A stretch of DNA of 64,000 bases, taken from contig NZ_AP018448.1 in NCBI RefSeq assembly GCF_030294945.1, positions 3,224,001 to 3,288,000 on the forward strand, in the 5' to 3' direction. The position numbers were made by a program, and so were the translations under genes. Below the pieces are notes generated by a model. That model ran no database searches. It was not told the DNA's origin and was given only the letters and a program-made list of their open reading frames with translations. Shown one piece after another: positions 59,435 to 64,000 of this stretch. The DNA is from Streptomyces graminofaciens (GTDB taxonomy: Bacteria; Actinomycetota; Actinomycetes; Streptomycetales; Streptomycetaceae). Within the stretch, counting starts at the first letter, position 1, and the number at the start of each line of letters is the position of its first letter.

Positions 59435-61999
59435 TCAGTCCGTCGAAGCCGTCGAGTACTTCGAAACCGTCGATGACTTCGAAGCAGTCGAGGACGTGGT
59501 GAAGGTGAAGTCGTCCACGTCGAACAGACCGCCGCTGCCGCTGCCCTTGAAGACCAGGAAGAGCTTGGTGGTGCCGCGCGGGGCGCGGGACAGGTTCGCG
59601 GTGACGTCCTGGAAGTTCTCCCAGCCTCCGGTCACGGGTACGGTCGCGGAGCCGAGCAGTCGGCCGGTCGCCGAACCGGCGCGGACCTCCAGCTTTCCGC
59701 CGGTGCCGCCCGAGGCGATCCGTGCGGTGAGCTTCGTGGCGTTCGAGAGGACGTACGGCTCGAAGGAGATCCAGTCGCCGCCCGAGATGTCACCGACCGT
59801 CTTTCCGCCGTGTGCGGTGGCCTTGTTCTGGACGGTGATGCCCGACGAGTCGCCGTAGTGCTCGGCCTGGCGGTGCTTGGGCTGGACCACGTTCTGGTCG
59901 TGGGTGGTCAGCGGGGCCTGGCCGCCGCCTCCGCCGTCCGTGTACTCGGCGTCGAAGACCCCGAAGATGTTGGCGTTCTCGTCATGGCCGCCGTCGGCGC
60001 TGGTCTGGATGGTGCCGGTGCAGCCGTTGGCGGAGGTCACCGGGTGGCCGTGGCTGTCGTGGCCGAGGATGAACGTGACCTTGACCTTCGCGCAGTCGAT
60101 CGGCCTGCCGTCCTCGGGGTCGGAGACCTTCACCTTGAACGGGATGGCTTCTCCGAAGCTGAACAGCTCCCCGTCGCCCGGGAGTTGGAGGGTCACCTCG
60201 GGTGCGGTGTTGCCGACCACGATCTGCACGCTGGCGCCGCCGGTGCGGCCGGAGGCGTCCTTCGCGGTCACGGTCGCGGTGTAGGTGCCGTTCGTCCTGT
60301 ACTTGTGCGTCGGGTTCGCCGCCGTCGACGTACCGCCGTCGCCGAAGTCCCAGCTGTACGTCAGCGCGTCGCCGTCCGCGTCCGTCGAGCCCGCCGAGGA
60401 GAAGCGGACCTTCAGCTTCGCCTGGCCGGAGGTACGGTCGGCCGTGGCCTGGGCGACCGGGGAGTGGCCGTCGGTGGCGTTCTCGATGCGGTAGAGGGCG
60501 GAGTGTTCGTCGCCGCCGAACCAGGAGATGCCGTAGTCGAGGACGTACAGCGCGCCGTCGGGGCCGAAGGCCATGTCCATGACCTGCGTGCCGGTCCAGG
60601 GGATGTCGTTGATGGACTGGACCGTACCGTCCGCGTCCGAGTCGATCCGCTTGATCCAGCGGCGGCCGAACTCACCGGCGAAGAAGTCCCCGTCGTACGC
60701 CTCCGGGAACTTCACCGGGGAGTCGAGCGAGGCGTCGTAGTGGTAGACCGGGCCGCCCATCGGGGACTCGGAGCCGTCGCCGAACTCCGGGAGGGAACCT
60801 CCGTCGTACGGGATCCAGGCGGGCTGGGCGGGCGGGAGGTCGGTGAGGCCGGTGTTGTTCGGCGAGGTGTTCTTCGGGGCCGAGCAGTCGAAGGCCGCGC
60901 CGGAGGTGCCGGTGGCGAAGTCGTAGTCGACGTAGGCGTCGTTCTTGCCGGTGCAGTACGGCCAGCCGAAGTTGCCGGGCTTGGTCACACGGGCGAACTC
61001 GACCTGGCCGGCCGGGCCGCGCGAGGGGTTGGCGGCGCCCGCGTCGGGGCCGTATTCGCCGACGTAGAGGATGCCGGTCTTCTTGTCGACGCTGAAGCGG
61101 AACGGGTTGCGGAAGCCCATCGCGTAGATCTCGGGGCGGGTCTTGTCCGTGCCGGGTGCGAAGAGGTTGCCGTCGGGGACGGCGTACGAGCCGTCGGCGT
61201 TCACCTTGATGCGAAGGATCTTGCCGCGCAGGTCGTTGGTGTTGCCGGAGGTGCGCTGGGCGTCGAAGGCGGGGTTGCGGTTCGCCCGCTCGTCGATGGG
61301 GGTGAAGCCGTCGGACTGGAACGGGTTGCTGTCGTCGCCGGTCGACAGGTACAGGTTGCCCGCCGCGTCGAAGTCGATGTCGCCGCCGACATGGCAGCAG
61401 ATGCCCCGGGAGGCGGGGACGTCGAGGATCTTCTTCTCGCTGGCGGTGTCGAGCGTGCCGTCGGTCTTCAGGACGAACCGGGAGAGGCGGTTGACGCCGT
61501 CGAAGGGCGCGAAGGCGGCGGCGGTTCCGGTCTCGGGGGCGTCGCCGGCCGGGGTGTTCAGTGGCGGCGCGTAGTAGAGGTAGATGAAGCGGTTGTCGGC
61601 GAAGCCGGGGTCGACGCCGATGCCCTGCAGGCCCTCCTCGTCGTGGCTGTAGACGTCGAGTTTGCCCGCGAGGCGGGTGTTGCCCGCCGCGTCGGTCAGG
61701 CGCAGTTCGCCGTCGCGGGAGGTGTGGAGCACCGAGCGGTCGGGGAGGACGGCGAGCGACATCGGCTCGCCGACCTCGGGCTCGCCCTTGGCGAGGGTGA
61801 CCTGCTGGAAGTCCTCGGCCGCGGCGGCCTGCGGGGCCGCTTCGGCCGCGCCCGCAGAGGGCGAGGTGAGCGCGAGCGAGGCGCCCGCGAGCAGCAGACC
61901 GGTCAGCAGTGCGAGGGTCCCTCGGACTTTCCGGCGTACGAAGGGGCTGGTGTGGCCTGTTCGGCCTATGTGGCGTCTGTTGTCGTCGTACGGGTGCAC
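59435..61999 (-). CDS. Secreted PQQ-type sorbosone/glucose dehydrogenase with PKD and CBM6
   Basis: 854 residues. A signal segment (TLALLTGLLLAGASLALTSP) precedes the six-blade propeller of the glucose/sorbosone dehydrogenase family (EEGLQGIGVDPGFADNRFIY, DIDFDAAGNLYLSTGDDSNP, YAMGFRNPFRFSVDK, KPGNFGWPYCTGKNDAYVDY). A PKD domain follows (YSWDFGDGGTSTAANPTHKY), then a beta-sandwich and a CBM6-like module (GDWISFEPYVLSNATKLTAR). The end is a Ser/Thr-rich repeat tail. It probably oxidises sugars or glycans outside the cell using a quinone cofactor. ATG 61999. Confidence 0.86.
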   Translation of the reverse strand: MHPYDDNRRHIGRTGHTSPFVRRKVRGTLALLTGLLLAGASLALTSPSAGAAEAAPQAAAAEDFQQVTLAKGEPEVGEPMSLAVLPDRSVLHTSRDGELRLTDAAGNTRLAGKLDVYSHDEEGLQGIGVDPGFADNRFIYLYYAPPLNTPAGDAPETGTAAAFAPFDGVNRLSRFVLKTDGTLDTASEKKILDVPASRGICCHVGGDIDFDAAGNLYLSTGDDSNPFQSDGFTPIDERANRNPAFDAQRTSGNTNDLRGKILRIKVNADGSYAVPDGNLFAPGTDKTRPEIYAMGFRNPFRFSVDKKTGILYVGEYGPDAGAANPSRGPAGQVEFARVTKPGNFGWPYCTGKNDAYVDYDFATGTSGAAFDCSAPKNTSPNNTGLTDLPPAQPAWIPYDGGSLPEFGDGSESPMGGPVYHYDASLDSPVKFPEAYDGDFFAGEFGRRWIKRIDSDADGTVQSINDIPWTGTQVMDMAFGPDGALYVLDYGISWFGGDEHSALYRIENATDGHSPVAQATADRTSGQAKLKVRFSSAGSTDADGDALTYSWDFGDGGTSTAANPTHKYRTNGTYTATVTAKDASGRTGGASVQIVVGNTAPEVTLQLPGDGELFSFGEAIPFKVKVSDPEDGRPIDCAKVKVTFILGHDSHGHPVTSANGCTGTIQTSADGGHDENANIFGVFDAEYTDGGGGGQAPLTTHDQNVVQPKHRQAEHYGDSSGITVQNKATAHGGKTVGDISGGDWISFEPYVLSNATKLTARIASGGTGGKLEVRAGSATGRLLGSATVPVTGGWENFQDVTANLSRAPRGTTKLFLVFKGSGSGGLFDVDDFTFTTSSTASKSSTVSKYSTASTD

Positions 62000-62109
62000 G
62001 AAATGCCTCCAGGGAGGGGCCGGTCGTACGGAGGTGTACGGGTGTGTGCGGTACGCCGGGGTGCGCCGTCACCCCGGAGACAGAGGGAGAGCTGGGTGGG
62101 CCCTGTGCC

Positions 62110-63114
62110 CTAGTCGTTGCCGCCGAACGCCGCGTCGAACGAGGCCGACGGCGGGTCGAAGTCGTACGCCTTGAGGCGGGTCAGGGCCTCGGGGGCGCCC
62201 TGGAGCCGGTCCATGCCGGCGTCCTCCCACTCCACGGAGATGGGGCCCCGGTAGCCGATGGAGCGCAGCATGCGGAAGACGTCCTCCCAGGGGACGTCGC
62301 CGTGGCCTGCGGAGACGAAGTCCCAGCCGCGGCGCGGGTCGCCCCAGGGGAGGTGGGAGCCGAGGCGGCCGTTGCGGCCGTCGAGGCGTTTGCGGGCCTC
62401 CTTGCAGTCGACGTGGTAGATCCGGTCGCGGAAGTCCCACAGGAAGCCGACGGGGTCGAGGTCCTGCCACACGAAGTGACTCGGGTCGAAGTTCAGGCCG
62501 AAGGCCGGGCGCCGGTCGACCGCCTCCAGCGCGCGCTGGGTCGTCCAGTAGTCGTACGCGATCTCGCTCGGGTGGACCTCGTGCGCGAACCGCACGCCCT
62601 CGGCGTCGAAGACGTCCAGGATCGGGTTCCAGCGGGTCGCGAAGTCCTCGTAGCCGCGTTCGATCATCGACTCGGGGGCGGGCGGGAACATGGCGACGAG
62701 GTGCCAGATGGCGGAGCCGGTGAAGCCGATGACGGTGTCGACGCCGAAGGCCGCCGCCGCCCGCGCGGTGTCGGCGATCTCGGCCGCGGCCCGCTGTCGT
62801 ACGCCCTCGGGCTCGCCGTCGGCCCAGATGCGGGCGGGGAGGATGGCCCGGTGGCGTTCGTCGATGATGGCGTCGCAGACGGCCTGGCCGACCAGGTGGT
62901 TGGAGATCGCCCAGCACTTCAGGCCGTACTTGTCGAGGAGTTGGTGGCGGGAGTCGAGGTACGAGGGGTCGGCGAGGGCCTTGTCGACCTCGAAGTGGTC
63001 GCCCCAGCAGGCGAGTTCGAGTCCGTCGTAGCCGAAGTCGCGGGCGAGGCGGCAGACTTCTTCGAGGGGCAGGTCGGCCCACTGACCGGTGAAGAGCGTG
63101 AAGGTGCGCGGCAT
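62110..63114 (-). CDS. TIM-barrel sugar isomerase/epimerase
   Basis: 334 residues, cytoplasmic xylose-isomerase-like barrel. [61 protein letters not shown] and [14 protein letters not shown] carry the metal ligands. Related proteins epimerise or isomerise 3-keto sugars or polyols. ATG 63114 with GAGGAGG upstream, 15 bases after the Gfo/Idh stop, so they are co-transcribed. It likely acts after the adjacent dehydrogenase. Confidence 0.87.
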   Translation of the reverse strand: MPRTFTLFTGQWADLPLEEVCRLARDFGYDGLELACWGDHFEVDKALADPSYLDSRHQLLDKYGLKCWAISNHLVGQAVCDAIIDERHRAILPARIWADGEPEGVRQRAAAEIADTARAAAAFGVDTVIGFTGSAIWHLVAMFPPAPESMIERGYEDFATRWNPILDVFDAEGVRFAHEVHPSEIAYDYWTTQRALEAVDRRPAFGLNFDPSHFVWQDLDPVGFLWDFRDRIYHVDCKEARKRLDGRNGRLGSHLPWGDPRRGWDFVSAGHGDVPWEDVFRMLRSIGYRGPISVEWEDAGMDRLQGAPEALTRLKAYDFDPPSASFDAAFGGND

Positions 63115-63129
63115 TCTGTCTCGGCCTCC

Positions 63130-64000
63130 TCAGACCGCGATGGGCGTGTAGACGGAGTTCTTCTCGGCGCTCTCCTCGACGGCCGCGAGTACGCGCTGGA
63201 CCTGGAGTCCGTCGGCGAAGGAGGGCTTCGGCTCGCGGTGCTCGGCGATCGCGTGCACGAGGTCGCGGGCCTGGTGGACGAAGGTGTGCTCGTAGCCGAG
63301 GCCGTGGCCCGGCGGCCACCAGGCGTCCAGGTAGGGGTGGTCGGGTTCGGTGACGAGGATGCGGCGGAAGCCGGCGTGGGTGCCGGGTTCGGTGTGGTCG
63401 TGGTAGGCGAGTTCGTTGAGGCGCTCCAGGTCGAAGGCCAACGAGCCGCGTTCGCCGTTGAGTTCGATGCGCAGGGAGTTCTTGCGGCCGGTGGCGAAGC
63501 GGGTCGCCTCGAAGGAGGCGAGGGCGCCGGAGGCGAACCTTCCCGTGAACAGGGCCGCGTCGTCGACCGTGACGGCCGCCCGCCCGGGTGTGGAGCCGGA
63601 CGAGGTGAGGCCGCTCGACGCCCCGGCGGGCAGTGGCCGTTCGCGTACGAAGGTCTCGGTCATCGCCGACACCCCGACGACCGGCTCCCCGGCCAGGTAC
63701 TGGGCGAGGTCGACGATATGCGCGCCCAGGTCGCCGAGCGCCCCCGATCCGGCCAGTTCCTTGCGCAGTCGCCAGGTCAGTGGGAACCGGGGGTCCACGA
63801 GCCAGTCCTGAAGGTACGTCACCCGTACGTGCCGCAGGGCGCCGAGCCGTCCCTCGGCGATCATGCGGCGGGCGAGCGCGGTGGCGGGCACCCGGCGGTA
63901 GTTGAAGCCGACCATCGCCAACTGGCCGCGCGCGCGGGCCGCTTCGGCAGCCGCCGTCATCGACTCCGCCTCCTCGACGGTGTTGGCGAGGGGTTTCTCG
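63130..64000 (-). CDS. Gfo/Idh/MocA-family oxidoreductase (partial, N-terminus outside)
   Basis: Runs off the right edge; its frame continues upstream of an internal ATG as E-K-P-L-A-N-T-V-E-E, the family's E-K-P motif, so the true start is outside. Visible parts are MVGFNYRRVPATALARRMIA, GALGDLGAHIVDLAQYLAGE and YLDAWWPPGHGLGYEHTFVH, characteristic of inositol- or sugar-acting Gfo/Idh dehydrogenases. It probably oxidises a sugar hydroxyl (for example at C3) and pairs with the TIM-barrel isomerase. Confidence 0.87.
   Translation of the reverse strand, partial: EKPLANTVEEAESMTAAAEAARARGQLAMVGFNYRRVPATALARRMIAEGRLGALRHVRVTYLQDWLVDPRFPLTWRLRKELAGSGALGDLGAHIVDLAQYLAGEPVVGVSAMTETFVRERPLPAGASSGLTSSGSTPGRAAVTVDDAALFTGRFASGALASFEATRFATGRKNSLRIELNGERGSLAFDLERLNELAYHDHTEPGTHAGFRRILVTEPDHPYLDAWWPPGHGLGYEHTFVHQARDLVHAIAEHREPKPSFADGLQVQRVLAAVEESAEKNSVYTPIAV

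Noticed and set aside
59810..62113. 767-codon plus-strand frame opposite the sorbosone dehydrogenase-type gene
   Set aside because: Val/Gly/Asp-rich shadow; the minus strand has signal peptide, propeller, PKD and CBM6 motifs.

Overview
The window is a very GC-rich actinobacterial chromosome segment, almost certainly Streptomyces. Third codon positions are nearly all G or C, starts are a mix of ATG, GTG and one TTG, genes are often coupled through 4-nt ATGA/GTGA overlaps, and the gene families are typical of the genus. From memory, the order (FAPy-type GTP cyclohydrolase and PTPS homologue, EF-G paralogue, oxalate genes with sucCD, ebo-like genes) resembles the SCO6650s to SCO6570s of S. coelicolor; I could not check this.

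Layout. 0-7.1 kb: a truncated NB-ARC-type gene with 25-bp repeats, a GT-B-like protein, a small membrane protein, a PPOX flavoprotein, and a TetR-MFS-serine hydrolase operon with a double palindromic operator. 7.1-10.5 kb: a coupled operon of an FAD amine oxidoreductase and two saccharopine-dehydrogenase-type enzymes. 10.7-17.9 kb: an unusual pyrimidine/pterin-like cluster holding a GTP cyclohydrolase II-like enzyme with the Met-for-Tyr change linked to FAPy formation, a creatininase-family hydrolase, a coupled operon (zinc-less PTPS-fold protein, glycosyltransferase, methyltransferase, YbhN-like membrane protein), an MDR dehydrogenase and a CDP-alcohol phosphatidyltransferase. 17.9-24.2 kb: a quinone-oxidoreductase/GlxA pair and a LacI-controlled PhyH-SDR-Gfo/Idh operon. 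24.3-31.6 kb: a secreted NlpC/P60 protein, a 181-bp MITE, a 1300-residue HTH-nSTAND-WD40 protein, tandem I36-like secreted proteins and a lipoprotein. 32-38.6 kb: GH43 arabinofuranosidase, EF-G paralogue, GH36 alpha-galactosidase and tRNA-Leu(GAG). 38.8-49.4 kb: an oxalate locus, with ALDH and sucDC diverging from oxc-frc-acyl-CoA synthetase-oxlT. 49.5-57.8 kb: an ebo-like operon with EboF, EboE, EboB and a TIM-barrel/EboA fusion, and an inositol-phosphate-synthase-like cyclase where other ebo clusters carry EboD. 58-64 kb: secreted and cytoplasmic enzymes suggesting 3-keto-sugar metabolism (ThuA-DUF1080, sorbosone dehydrogenase-type, TIM-barrel isomerase, Gfo/Idh running off the edge).

Best candidates for undescribed biology are the 10.7-17.9 kb cluster, which appears to recreate the archaeal two-step GTP opening and deformylation and to link it to a sugar, a methyl group and a membrane step, and the ebo-like operon with a swapped cyclase. 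Both functions are inferred from sequence only.
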